A DNA stretch of 39,033 nt from an uncultured Hymenobacter sp. (GCA_913776615.1 CAJYPK010000030.1:1-39033); one strand, 5' to 3'. Numbered from the stretch's first letter, positions 13,627 through 21,822 are shown. Notes: generated from the sequence alone by a model not told the origin. Program-made: numbers and translations.

Positions 13627-15099
13627 GTGCCCCAAGCGATAGTAATAGGAGCCGGTTTTGCGGGGTTGTCGGCTGCGAGCAGCCTGGCCCAGGCGGGTTG
13701 GCAGGTAACGCTGCTGGAAAAGAATAATGGCCCCGGTGGCCGCGCCCGGGTATTTGAAGCCGAAGGATTTACCTTCGATATGGGGCCGAGCTGGTACTGG
13801 ATGCCCGACGTATTCGACCAGTACTTTGCGAAGTATGGCAAGCAGGTGGCCGACTACTACGAGCTCGTGCGGCTTGACCCCTCGTACCAGGTTATTTTCG
13901 AGGGCGACGATGCCGTGGACATCCCGGCGAGCATGGCTGAGCTTCGGCAGTTGTTCGAGCGCCTGGAGCCCGGTAGCGCGGCGCGGCTCGACGAGTTTCT
14001 GGCCCAGGCGGCCTACAAGTACGAAGTGGGCATCAACAAATTCGTGCACCTGCCCAGCCGCTCGGTGCTGGAATTTGTGGATTGGGAAATCGTGAAGGGC
14101 GCCGTGCGGCTCGACCTGCTGCAAAGCATGGCCAAGCACGCCCGCAAGTTTTTCAGCCATCCCAAGCTGCTCAAGCTCATTGAGTTTCCGGTATTATTCC
14201 TCGGTGCCACGCCCGAAAACACCCCGGCCCTGTACTCGCTCATGAACTACGCCGATTTGGCGCTGGGCACTTGGTACCCCAGGGGCGGGATGCACCAGAT
14301 CGTGCGCGGTATGGTCGCCGTGGCCCAGGAGCTGGGTGTGCGCATCGAATACAACCAGGAGGTGCGCGAGATAGTAGTCGAAAACGGCCGCAGTACCGGC
14401 GTACGCACCGCCACCGGCTTCTGGCCTGCCGAGGCGGTAGTGGCCGGGGCCGACTACCACCACATTGAGCAGCAAGTACTAAAGCCGGAGCATCGCCACT
14501 ATTCGCCCGCCTACTGGGACTCGCGCACGATGGCCCCGTCGTCGCTGTTGTTCTACCTGGGCGTGAACCGCCGGCTCGACCGGCTGCGGCACCACAACCT
14601 GTTTTTCGACGAGGACTTCAGCCAGCACGCGCACGAAATTTACGAGGCCCCACAGTGGCCCAGCCGGCCGCTATTCTACGCCTCGGTGCCCAGCCAGACC
14701 GACCCCACGGTGGCACCCGCGGGCTGCGAAAACCTGTTTCTGCTCATCCCCGTCGCCCCCGACCTCGCCGACCCCGAGGCCACCCGCGAGAAGTATTACA
14801 ACTTGCTGATGGACCGGCTGGAAAAGCACTGCGGCCACCCCATCCGCGAGCACGTGGTGTACAAGCGCAGCTACGCCCACCGCGACTTCGTGGCCGACTA
14901 CCATTCCTTCAAAGGCAATGCCTACGGGCTGGCCAACACGCTCCAGCAAACGGCCATTCTCAAGCCGACGCTGAAAAGCAAAAAGATCAGTAATTTGTAT
15001 TTCACGGGCCAGCTTACCGTGCCGGGGCCCGGCGTGCCGCCCTCGCTCATCTCGGGCCAGGTAGTAGCCAAGGAAGTACTTAGGGAAATTATGAATTAA
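13627..15099 (+). CDS. crtI: Phytoene desaturase CrtI
   Basis: A 490-residue FAD-dependent desaturase that converts phytoene stepwise to lycopene or related polyenes. The N-terminus has the dinucleotide motif AIVIGAGFAGLSAASSLAQAG (residues 4-24) and LLEKNNGPGGRARVFE, then DMGPSWYWMPDVF. The C-terminus has the bacterial CrtI signature LYFTGQLTVPGPGVPPSLISG (about 457-477). Length is typical. The start is GTG at 13627, which is the only start that preserves the first beta strand. It begins six bases after an AT-rich repeat arm, and the last three codons and stop (ATG AAT TAA) belong to the next such repeat. It is cotranscribed with crtB in all likelihood. Confidence 0.95.
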   Translation: MPQAIVIGAGFAGLSAASSLAQAGWQVTLLEKNNGPGGRARVFEAEGFTFDMGPSWYWMPDVFDQYFAKYGKQVADYYELVRLDPSYQVIFEGDDAVDIPASMAELRQLFERLEPGSAARLDEFLAQAAYKYEVGINKFVHLPSRSVLEFVDWEIVKGAVRLDLLQSMAKHARKFFSHPKLLKLIEFPVLFLGATPENTPALYSLMNYADLALGTWYPRGGMHQIVRGMVAVAQELGVRIEYNQEVREIVVENGRSTGVRTATGFWPAEAVVAGADYHHIEQQVLKPEHRHYSPAYWDSRTMAPSSLLFYLGVNRRLDRLRHHNLFFDEDFSQHAHEIYEAPQWPSRPLFYASVPSQTDPTVAPAGCENLFLLIPVAPDLADPEATREKYYNLLMDRLEKHCGHPIREHVVYKRSYAHRDFVADYHSFKGNAYGLANTLQQTAILKPTLKSKKISNLYFTGQLTVPGPGVPPSLISGQVVAKEVLREIMN

Positions 15100-15183
15100 A
15101 AATTATGAATTATGAATTGTCTTTGGGCAATTCGTAACGTCGGCAAGGTCAACTCATAATTTCTAATTCATAATTCATAATTT
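15087..15183. repeat. Family E AT-rich inverted repeat between crtI and crtB
   Basis: Left arm 15087-15119 (AATTATGAATT units) is inverted at 15152-15183. It overlaps the stop codon of crtI and ends seven bases before the ATG of crtB. No typical Shine-Dalgarno sequence is present, as is usual in Bacteroidota. Confidence 0.8.
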
Positions 15184-15190
15184 ACCAATA

Positions 15191-16033
15191 ATGGACCAAC
15201 AGCAGCTTTTTACCGATACCAGCCTGGCGTGCGCGCAGCTCATCACGCGGCGCTACAGCACTTCGTTTTCGCTGGGTATTCGCACGCTGGATAAGGCGCT
15301 GCACCGGGCCATTTACGCCATTTATGGCTTCGTGCGCTGGGCCGATGAAATTGTGGATACCTTCCACAAGCAGAACAAGGCCGCGCTGCTGGCTGAGTTT
15401 GAACGCGATACGTACGTGGCCATTACGGCCGGCTTTAGTCTGAACCCCGTATTGCACGCCTTTCAGTGGGCGGTGAACACCTACCAGATTGACCACGAGT
15501 TCATTGATGCTTTTCTGCGCAGCATGGAAATGGACCTGGAAGACCGCAATTACCGCCAGGAGCTGTACGAGCAGTACATCTACGGCTCGGCCGAGGTAGT
15601 GGGGCTGATGTGCCTGCGCGTGTTTTGCCAGGGCCAGCCGGCCTTGTTCGACCAGCTCAAGGCCCCGGCGCGGCGGCTGGGGGCGGCGTTTCAGAAAGTG
15701 AATTTCTTGCGCGACATCCGCTCCGACTACGAGGAGCGGGGGCGGGTATATTTCCCCGGCTTGCGCTACGAGCAGTTCGATGACCGCGCCAAGCGGGCCG
15801 TGGAAGAAGATATCCGGGCTGATTTTGAGGCCGCCTACGCCGGAATTCAGCAGCTTCCCCGGTCGGCGCGGCTGGGCGTGTACCTGGCTTATATCTACTA
15901 CCTCAAGCTGTTTCACAAGCTGCGCCGCGCCCCGGCCAGCCAGGTGATGGCTGAGCGCGTGCGCCTGCCCGACAATACCAAATTGCTGCTGCTGGCTGGC
16001 TCGTGGCTACGCTACCGGCTGCGCGCCGTATAG
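15191..16033 (+). CDS. crtB: Phytoene synthase CrtB
   Basis: A 280-residue squalene/phytoene synthase-family enzyme that joins two geranylgeranyl diphosphates to phytoene. The two aspartate-rich motifs are present: DEIVD (52-56, in YGFVRWADEIVDTF) and NFLRDIRSD (171-179), followed by RGRVYFP. RRYSTSFSLGIRTL (about 19-32) is also diagnostic. Length is normal. It directly follows crtI. The start at 15191 gives MDQQQLFTDTSLACAQL, normal for the family in Bacteroidota. Confidence 0.95.
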   Translation: MDQQQLFTDTSLACAQLITRRYSTSFSLGIRTLDKALHRAIYAIYGFVRWADEIVDTFHKQNKAALLAEFERDTYVAITAGFSLNPVLHAFQWAVNTYQIDHEFIDAFLRSMEMDLEDRNYRQELYEQYIYGSAEVVGLMCLRVFCQGQPALFDQLKAPARRLGAAFQKVNFLRDIRSDYEERGRVYFPGLRYEQFDDRAKRAVEEDIRADFEAAYAGIQQLPRSARLGVYLAYIYYLKLFHKLRRAPASQVMAERVRLPDNTKLLLLAGSWLRYRLRAV

Positions 16034-16104
16034 CGTGGCTGGGCACTAGGAGCGAGCAGGCCGCGTTGGGGAACTGGGCTTACCGCACCACTGCCGGGTA
16101 CCCG

Positions 16105-16112
16105 TAGCTTTG
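16105..16112 (+). promoter_or_regulatory. -7 element five bases before the gene at 16118
   Basis: TAGCTTTG matches TAnnTTTG and ends five bases before the ATG, so the transcript would begin at or very near the start codon. No good -33 element is visible. Confidence 0.4.
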
Positions 16113-16117
16113 CGCCC

Positions 16118-16675
16118 ATGAAACGACTGCTTGTTCTTGCCCTGCTAAGCGTGCTGCCCGCGACTCCTGATGCGGTGGCAAGTCGGCTCTCTACTACTCT
16201 TTCGCATATGTCGCCTCTTCAACCGGCCGCCCTGCGCCGCCACTACGAGCAAGCCGCCGCCGACAAGCAGGCCGGTGAAAAATTCTACAACCTGCTGCGC
16301 GACTACGCGGGGCATGATGCGCTGGTGCTGGGCTATAAAGCTGCCTCCGAAGCTATTAAGGCCCGCGATGCCTCCATGCTCAACAAGCTGACCTACGTGC
16401 AGCAGGCCGCCAAAACCTTCGAGCGGGCCGTGGCGCTCGACAGCGACAATGCTGAAATTCGCTTTTTGCGCTTTTCGGTGGAAAGTAACCTGCCGCCCTT
16501 CCTGGGCTTGAGCAAGCACGTCGAGGAAGACAAGGCCTTTTTGCTGCGCGCCGCCCTGCAACACCCTAGCTCGGGCATGGATGACCAAGCATTCCAAACC
16601 GTGCGTGGCTTCCTGGTAGACCGGGGGCACGTGAGCGACGACGATGCCCAGCGCCTGGCCCGGGTGAAAAGCTAG
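16118..16675 (+). CDS. Exported helical (TPR-like) protein of unknown function in the crt cluster
   Basis: A 185-residue protein with a probable Sec signal peptide (MKRLLVLALLSVLPATPDAVA). The mature part is all-helical and TPR-like, with KAASEAIKARDASMLNKLTYVQQAAKTFERAVALDSDNAEIRFLR resembling helix pairs of tetratricopeptide repeats, then a conserved-looking SVESNLPPFLGLSKH segment. I do not recognise a catalytic motif. It lies between crtB and ispH on the same strand, 84 and 101 bases away, and has its own -7 box. Position suggests a link with carotenoid synthesis or with a membrane complex, but that is inference. Confidence 0.8.
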   Translation: MKRLLVLALLSVLPATPDAVASRLSTTLSHMSPLQPAALRRHYEQAAADKQAGEKFYNLLRDYAGHDALVLGYKAASEAIKARDASMLNKLTYVQQAAKTFERAVALDSDNAEIRFLRFSVESNLPPFLGLSKHVEEDKAFLLRAALQHPSSGMDDQAFQTVRGFLVDRGHVSDDDAQRLARVKS

Positions 16676-16776
16676 GCGGCTTTGCAGCGGCAGTAAATTG
16701 GATAAAAAGCAGTTGGCTGCTAAAAACTGGGCAACAGGCATAACCTTGCGAGGCTATTTTTAGTTAGCTTCACGGT

Positions 16777-17631
16777 ATGCAGTCTGATTTGCGCCTCAGC
16801 GTTCGTATTGACCCCAACTCCGGCTTTTGCTTTGGGGTAATCTACGCCATTCAAATGGCCGAAGACTTACTGGCCGAACAAGGCTACCTCTACTGCCTGG
16901 GTGACATCGTGCACAACGATAAGGAGGTCCAGCGCCTGCAAAACAAGGGGTTGCGTATTATTGGCTACGAGCAGCTAGGCCAGTTGCGCGATGAGGCCGT
17001 GCTGATTCGGGCGCACGGCGAGCCGCCGAGTACCTACCAGCGGGCGATGGAAAATAACCTGACGCTTATCGACGCCAGCTGCCCGGTCGTACTCAAGCTG
17101 CAAAACCGCATCAAGACCAGCTTCGACCGCCGCGAGAAAATATTTATTTATGGCAAGCATGGCCACGCCGAAGTGGTGGGCCTGCTGGGCCAGACGAGCG
17201 GCGAAGCGGTGGTATTTGAGAACATGGAGGAGCTGCTGCGCCACGAGCTGCCGCCCAATATTACGCTCTATAGCCAAACCACTAAAAGCACCGACTCTTT
17301 CTACCGCATTAAAGACGAGCTGGTTGGGCGGGGCTTTACGGTCAATGCCAACGATACTATCTGCCGGCAGGTGAGCAACCGCGACCAGGACTTGCGCCGC
17401 TTTGCGGCTAAGTTTGACCAGGTCGTGTTCGTGTCGGGTACCAAGAGCTCGAACGGGAAGGTGCTTTATCAGGTGTGCCGGGAAACGAATGCGCGCACGC
17501 ATTTCGTCTCGACCACTGAGGAAGTGGAGGCCACTTGGTTTGAGCCTGGGCAGTCGGTGGGTATTTGCGGGGCCACGAGTACACCCATGTGGCTGATGGA
17601 GCAAGTCCGGGACGTGTTGGAGCGCTTCTAG
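16777..17631 (+). CDS. ispH: 4-hydroxy-3-methylbut-2-enyl diphosphate reductase IspH (LytB)
   Basis: A 284-residue Fe-S enzyme that makes IPP and DMAPP in the last step of the MEP pathway. The three cluster cysteines align with the family: Cys18 (GFCFGV), Cys102 (DASCPVV) and Cys196 (TICRQVSNR). GDIVHN, IRAHGEPP, YSQTTKSTDSF and the C-terminal GATSTPMWLME are also present. Cys264 (GICGATS) is an extra cysteine. Length is typical. Lying downstream of crtB, it ties precursor supply to carotenoid output. The stop codon is followed at once by a family F repeat. Confidence 0.95.
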   Translation: MQSDLRLSVRIDPNSGFCFGVIYAIQMAEDLLAEQGYLYCLGDIVHNDKEVQRLQNKGLRIIGYEQLGQLRDEAVLIRAHGEPPSTYQRAMENNLTLIDASCPVVLKLQNRIKTSFDRREKIFIYGKHGHAEVVGLLGQTSGEAVVFENMEELLRHELPPNITLYSQTTKSTDSFYRIKDELVGRGFTVNANDTICRQVSNRDQDLRRFAAKFDQVVFVSGTKSSNGKVLYQVCRETNARTHFVSTTEEVEATWFEPGQSVGICGATSTPMWLMEQVRDVLERF

Positions 17632-17672
17632 ACCGCAGATTTAACGGATTTGACGGATTTCGCGGATTCGGG
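17632..17672. repeat. Family F repeat directly after the ispH stop
   Basis: ACCGCAGATTTAACGGATTT, continued by GACGGATTTCGCGGATT, starts on the base after the TAG of ispH. The same order (stop codon then CCGCnGATTTAACGG) occurs at 18651, 18885 and 22744. Confidence 0.75.
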
Positions 17673-17770
17673 CGATATGCTTGTTGAGGCGTGGCACGGG
17701 CTTGTGGGCTGCGTAGATCGTAGGTGCAGTAGATTTTGCGGGTCGAGAAAAGACCTTTTCGCAGTTTTGC

Positions 17771-17933
17771 GGGTTGATTGTTTGCCTGGCACTAACTGTC
17801 AAATAATGACCAAATCCATAAAATCCGTTGAATCCGTTAAATCTGCGGTCAGGGTTGATTGTTTGCCTGGCACCAACTGTCGAGTAATGACCGAATCCGT
17901 GAAATCCGTTGCATCCGTTAAATCCGCGGTTAA
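17771..17933. repeat. 81-bp tandem duplication with inverted family F units, at the 5' end of crtW
   Basis: GGGTTGATTGTTTGCCTGGC begins at 17771 and again at 17852, a period of 81 bp (27 codons). Each unit also contains ATCCGTTAAATCYGCGGT, which is family F in inverted orientation. Because the period is a multiple of three, the reading frame into crtW stays open across both copies. The proposed crtW ATG (17887) is inside the second copy, and the equivalent ATG of the first copy is at 17806. Confidence 0.85.
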
Positions 17934-18651
17934 TTCTGCGAGCAGGGTGGTTGCGCCGACGCCGCTGGCTGGCCGGGGCGTGCTGGCGGCGCTGCTCATC
18001 TTAGTGAGTTGGGGTGGGCTGCTGGCGTTTTTGCTCGGGGCGTATCGGCCCGACTGGCGCTCACCGGTGCCTTATTTATTGGTGCTGCTGCAAACGCACT
18101 TGTACACTGGGTTGTACATCACGGCGCACGACGCCATGCACGGCGTAGTGAGCCCCAACAGGTGGCTAAATAATGCCCTCGGCACGGTGTGCGCGCTGTT
18201 GTTTGCCTACAATTGGTTTCCGCGGCAGCTGCCCAAGCACCACGACCACCACCGCCACGTGGGCACGCCCGACGACCCCGATTTCCACCCCGAAAACCAC
18301 CCCGGCTTCCTGCCCTGGCTGGCCCGCTTCGCCTGGAACTACGTGACCTGGTGGCAGGTAGTGCTCATGGCGGTGACTTACAACGTGCTGAAGCTGTATT
18401 TTCCGCAGGCCAACGTGATTGCCTTTTGGATGATACCGGCGGTGCTGGCAACGTTGCAGCTGTTTTTCTTTGGGACTTACTTACCGCACCGAGGCGAACA
18501 CGAGGCGGATAATCGGCATAAGTCGCGCAGCCAGCTGCGGCACCACGTATGGGCGTTTGTGAGCTGTTATTTCTTTGGGTACCATTACGAGCACCACGAC
18601 CAGCCTTATTTGCCTTGGTGGCGGCTGTGGCGGGCTAAAGCCGACCGCTGA
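17887..18651 (+). CDS. crtW: Beta-carotene ketolase CrtW (membrane di-iron fatty acid desaturase family)
   Basis: A protein of 254 residues from the chosen ATG. The histidine clusters of CrtW are complete: HDAMH (81-85), HHDHHRH (118-124) and YHYEHHDQPYLPWW near the C-terminus, with FFGTYLPHRGEHEADNRHKSRS between them. CrtW adds 4-keto groups to beta-ionone rings, giving canthaxanthin-like or astaxanthin-like pigments together with CrtZ. The start is uncertain: the frame is open from 17650, ATG 17887 lies in a repeat and adds MTESVKSVASVKSAV, and GTG at 17947 or 17980 would give a protein starting at the first membrane segment. Length from 17887 is normal for the family. Confidence 0.9.
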   Translation: MTESVKSVASVKSAVNSASRVVAPTPLAGRGVLAALLILVSWGGLLAFLLGAYRPDWRSPVPYLLVLLQTHLYTGLYITAHDAMHGVVSPNRWLNNALGTVCALLFAYNWFPRQLPKHHDHHRHVGTPDDPDFHPENHPGFLPWLARFAWNYVTWWQVVLMAVTYNVLKLYFPQANVIAFWMIPAVLATLQLFFFGTYLPHRGEHEADNRHKSRSQLRHHVWAFVSCYFFGYHYEHHDQPYLPWWRLWRAKADR

Positions 18652-18680
18652 TTTAACGGATTAAACGGATTTCGGGGATG
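18645..18680. repeat. Family F repeat overlapping the crtW stop
   Basis: GACCGCTGATTTAACGGATT continues as AAACGGATTTCGGGG. The TGA inside it is the stop codon of crtW, so the repeat supplies the end of the gene. Confidence 0.75.
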
Positions 18681-18738
18681 CGCCCGCTGGCCTGCGGCGT
18701 TGGGTTGGCTAGGTGGTTTTAGTTGGATAGATAGAAAA

Positions 18739-18777
18739 AAAGAAGGCTGCTTGACGAGCAGCAGCCTTCTTTGATTT
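18739..18777. terminator. Strong bidirectional terminator hairpin between crtW and the HMA gene
   Basis: AAAGAAGGCTGCT and AGCAGCCTTCTTT form a perfect 13-bp stem around an 8-base loop, with TTT and GATTTT on one side and a run of A on the other. It separates two convergent genes and can end both transcripts. Confidence 0.85.
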
Positions 18778-18778
18778 T

Positions 18779-18884
18779 GTGAAATCCGCTTGAGCCATTA
18801 AATCTCAGGAGACGCGCTTGGTTGCCCGGCGCGACACCTGTGCTTCGATTCTGCGAAATCCGTTTAATCCGTTAAATCAGCGGT
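18779..18884. repeat. Two inverted family F repeats downstream of the HMA gene
   Basis: A decayed copy (GTGAAATCCGCTTGAGCC...TTAAATCTC) is at 18779-18805. A good copy (CTGCGAAATCCGTTTAATCC, then GTTAAATCAGCGGT) is at 18851-18884 and ends exactly at the stop codon of the minus-strand HMA gene. Confidence 0.7.
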
Positions 18885-19262
18885 CTAGTGGGTGGCAGCG
18901 GTTTTTTTGCAGCACTCGGGTAGGCGGTCGTAGGCGCGGGCGTCGGCGGTGAGCTGGTCGGCGTCGTAGCCGGTTTTTTGAACGGCGGTGCGCAGGGTGT
19001 TGACGTTGGTTTTAGCGGGGTTGTAAGTAACGGTCAAGACCTTGCTGGGCACGTCGAGGTTGGCGGCTTGCACGCCCTTTTCGTAGGCCAGGCTTTTTTC
19101 GAGGCGCGATTTGCACATGTCGCACACGGCCGAGGTCTTGAACTGAACCATCTCGGTGCCCTTCTTGGCCGAGCTAGCAGCAGCTACGGGGGCAGTCTGG
19201 GCCTGGGCGGCAGTACCGGCAAAGCTCAACAGAGCGAACAAAGAAAATGCAGAAGCTTTCAT
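18885..19262 (-). CDS. Exported heavy-metal-associated (HMA) domain protein
   Basis: A 125-residue protein with a Sec signal peptide (MKASAFSLFALLSFAGTAAQA, cleavage near residue 21). The mature part is one HMA ferredoxin-like domain (about 38-105) with a metal-binding Cys-x-x-Cys, CDMC at 47-50, and the typical VLTVTYNPAKTNVNTLRTAVQKTGYDAD. It ends PECCKKTAATH, adding a further cysteine pair. Known HMA proteins bind copper, zinc or mercury; in the periplasm it would act as a metal chaperone or scavenger. It lies downstream of a TonB receptor gene on the same strand, separated by a palindrome, and is probably functionally linked to it. Confidence 0.88.
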   Translation of the reverse strand: MKASAFSLFALLSFAGTAAQAQTAPVAAASSAKKGTEMVQFKTSAVCDMCKSRLEKSLAYEKGVQAANLDVPSKVLTVTYNPAKTNVNTLRTAVQKTGYDADQLTADARAYDRLPECCKKTAATH

Positions 19263-19308
19263 GGAAGTGAAAATGAATTAGGCAGAAAATAAGTTGCGAA
19301 AAGGAGCT

Positions 19309-19417
19309 GTAGCGTAAGCTTTAGCTTGCGGGCGAGCGTCGCGAGCAATTGCGTCAGTGGACGTTCGCTTACGTGGCTGCTCGCTGCGCTCGCTCGCAAG
19401 CTGAAGCTTACGCTACA
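19309..19417. repeat. Family D palindrome between the TonB receptor and HMA genes
   Basis: TGTAGCGTAAGCTTTAGCTT (19309-19328) is inverted, with one change, at the right end (CTGAAGCTTACGCTACA to 19417). The arms share TAAGCTTTAGCTTGC with the crtZ palindrome. It ends six bases from the stop of the receptor gene. Confidence 0.8.
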
Positions 19418-19422
19418 CCGAA

Positions 19423-21744
19423 TTATTCCAAGCGGTAGCGTAGGCCGGCGTAGGTGAGGCGGCCGTATACCGGTCCCCATACCATCGCCGCATCGAAGCC
19501 CGCGCTGAAGGGCGTGGCTGCATTCTGGATAGGGTCGGGCTGGCGGTAGTTGGTGAGGTTTTCGACGCCGACGTACACCTCCAGGCGCTTGAAGGCGCGG
19601 GTGAGCTGGGCATTGAGGGCGGCGTAGCGGGGGGCATATTCGAGGCCGGCGGTGCCGGTGCCGTGCTGGTGACCACCGCCCAGGCCATCGGCGGGCAGGT
19701 GGGCCAGCGGACGCTCACCATACCACTGCACCGTGAAATCAGCCCGCCACTTGTCGAAGGCCGAGGCGTAGCCCAGGTTCAGGAAGGCGCGGTGCCGGGG
19801 TGTGAGGGGCTTGGGCAGGAGCTGGCCGGCGTAGGTGCTTTGCACGTCGAGCCACTTATAAGCGGCCTTCACCTGCAAGCCCTTGAGCGGCTCGGCCTGC
19901 ACCTCGGCCTGCGCGCTGCGGGCGAAAGAGCGGCTGCCCGGCACGAGGTTATCCAGAATAATGTACTGCGGCGTGGTGTACATATCGGCCACCAACTGAT
20001 TCTGGAAGATGGTATTGTAATAATCGACCACCAGCGTAGCGGGCCGGCCCCGCAGCTGGAAATACTGCGTGAGCGAGCCACCCAGATTCCAGGCTTTTTC
20101 GGGCTGGAGATTCTGCGCGAGGTAGTACAGCCGGGCGCTGGCCAGCATGGCCGCGTTGTCGGCGATGGGGTTGGGCACCCGGAAGCCCCGGCCAGCCGAG
20201 AGACGCAGCGCGGTAGCCGGCCGCAGGTCGTACTTGAGGTTGAAGCGGGGCGTCACCTGCCAGCCGTAGAGGTTGTGGTAGTCGGTGCGCAGGCCGGCCA
20301 CTACGGTCAGGTTGCGAGTATTGGCGTAGGTGTACTCGGCGAAGGCACCGGGTACGCGCTCGGTGCGCTGCGGACGCAGGCCAGCCGCGAGCAAGGCGGG
20401 TGTGTCGCCATTGGTGAGCAGCTCGGAGTAGTCGTCGTACAAAAAGCTCAGGCCCGTGCGGTAGGTGTGCCGGGTGTCACCGATAATGCTCTGGAACAGC
20501 AGCGTAGCCTGGCCGGTGTTTTGGTGGCCGTTGTAGAAGCGCGGGCCGCTATCCTGCCGGAAAGAATAGGTCGAGTTGAAGTCGTGGCTCGTGCCATTTA
20601 CCAGCAAGCCCAGGCTCTGGAAGGGCCGGCCGGGCCAGGTATAAGAGGTGCGGGCCTGGGCCGTGTAGCGGTGGGTAGTCTGCGTAGTGCCGTAGGCCAC
20701 GCGGTAGGCGTCGGCCTCGTTTTCGCGGAAACCCAGCTGGCCGCCCTGGCGCGTTTCGCGGATGGCCCCCACGCCCAGCTCGGCCACCAGGCCGGTGCCC
20801 GATTTGTACTTGACTTTATCATAGCCGTTGAACTGCGTGGCCAGGGGCAGGTCGAGAAAGCCGTCGCCGTTGCGGTCCACGCGGTTGCCGAGGTGGTCGG
20901 TGTGCAGCAGCAGCACGTTGCTCCACTTTTTAGTGAAGCGTTGGGAGGCTACGGCGTTGAGGTCAAATTTGCCGAGGTCGTTGACGTAGGCGTTCAGCAG
21001 CAGCTGCTCGGTAAGGTCGGGCTCCTTGAGCTGCACATTGACCTGGCCCGAAATGCCTTCGTAGCCATTCACCACCGAGCCGGTACCCTTGATAATGTCG
21101 ATGCTGCCGATCCAGGGGCCGGCCAGGTAGCCCAGCCGGTAGGGGGCCGAGAGCCCGCGCAGAGCGGGCTGGTTGTCGACGGTCAGTAAAGAGTACGCAC
21201 CGTCGAGGCCCAGCAGCTGAATCTGCTTGGCCCCGCTCACAGCGTCGGCGGTGCTCACCTCCACGGCCGCGTTGGTCTCGAAGCTTTCGGCCAGGTTGCA
21301 GCAGGCCGATTTGGTAAGGTCGCGGGCGCTGATGGTTTGCAGGCTACCCACCGATTTGGCCGAATAGGCCAGAGCCTTGGCCGTTACGGTCACTTCGCCG
21401 AGGGCCGCGCCGCCGCGCAGGCTCACGCGCAGGTAGGGCGTGCTGGTGGTGGGCACGGTCAGCGTATCGGAAGTGTAGCCCACCGCGCTCACGATGAGGC
21501 GGGGCTTGGCCTGGGCCGGAAAGGCGAGGGTGAATACGCCCGCCCCGTCGGTAGTAGTGGTAGGGCCGCTGGCCCCGCCCGGTAGCAGCCAGCGCACGAC
21601 CGCGCCGGGTACGGGGCCGGCCGCGCCGCCGGACTCGCGCACCTCGCCGCGTACGGCGGCTCCGCTCTGAGCATGGGCCAGCAGCGGCAAGCTGCTCAGT
21701 AAAAGAAAGATAAGACGCGGGCTATTCCCGCTAGGTAAGTGCAT
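19423..21744 (-). CDS. TonB-dependent outer-membrane receptor, probably for a metal
   Basis: A 773-residue receptor. After a signal peptide (MHLPSGNSPRLIFLLLSSLPLLAHA) comes a carboxypeptidase-D regulatory-like domain (about 28-115), a plug domain (about 135-250; LGEVTVTAKAL, then GLDGAYSLLTVDNQPALRG and IDIIKGTGSVVNGYEGISGQVNV) and a 22-strand type barrel ending GLRYRLE. The plug has KSACCNLAESFETNAAVEV with adjacent cysteines, and a His-rich loop GGHQHGTG lies near the C-terminus. Both suggest binding of a soft metal such as copper. Neighbours support this: an exported HMA protein downstream and a Cys/His-rich protein upstream, all on the same strand. The true ligand is not proven. Confidence 0.9.
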   Translation of the reverse strand: MHLPSGNSPRLIFLLLSSLPLLAHAQSGAAVRGEVRESGGAAGPVPGAVVRWLLPGGASGPTTTTDGAGVFTLAFPAQAKPRLIVSAVGYTSDTLTVPTTSTPYLRVSLRGGAALGEVTVTAKALAYSAKSVGSLQTISARDLTKSACCNLAESFETNAAVEVSTADAVSGAKQIQLLGLDGAYSLLTVDNQPALRGLSAPYRLGYLAGPWIGSIDIIKGTGSVVNGYEGISGQVNVQLKEPDLTEQLLLNAYVNDLGKFDLNAVASQRFTKKWSNVLLLHTDHLGNRVDRNGDGFLDLPLATQFNGYDKVKYKSGTGLVAELGVGAIRETRQGGQLGFRENEADAYRVAYGTTQTTHRYTAQARTSYTWPGRPFQSLGLLVNGTSHDFNSTYSFRQDSGPRFYNGHQNTGQATLLFQSIIGDTRHTYRTGLSFLYDDYSELLTNGDTPALLAAGLRPQRTERVPGAFAEYTYANTRNLTVVAGLRTDYHNLYGWQVTPRFNLKYDLRPATALRLSAGRGFRVPNPIADNAAMLASARLYYLAQNLQPEKAWNLGGSLTQYFQLRGRPATLVVDYYNTIFQNQLVADMYTTPQYIILDNLVPGSRSFARSAQAEVQAEPLKGLQVKAAYKWLDVQSTYAGQLLPKPLTPRHRAFLNLGYASAFDKWRADFTVQWYGERPLAHLPADGLGGGHQHGTGTAGLEYAPRYAALNAQLTRAFKRLEVYVGVENLTNYRQPDPIQNAATPFSAGFDAAMVWGPVYGRLTYAGLRYRLE

Positions 21745-21822
21745 GGGAAAGAGTAGTTAGCAATTTTCAGAAAAACATACGCCCAGGCCGAAGCGGCCGG
21801 ACTTGCGGTTTTTCAAAAAAAG

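Noticed and set aside
17650..17886. N-terminal extension of CrtW by 79 residues
   Set aside because: It is encoded by intergenic repeats and not similar to CrtW, and it would make the protein longer than the family. I kept 17887, with later GTG codons as alternatives.
19663..21189. A 508-residue open frame on the + strand
   Set aside because: It is the antisense shadow of the TonB receptor gene and has no recognisable domain.
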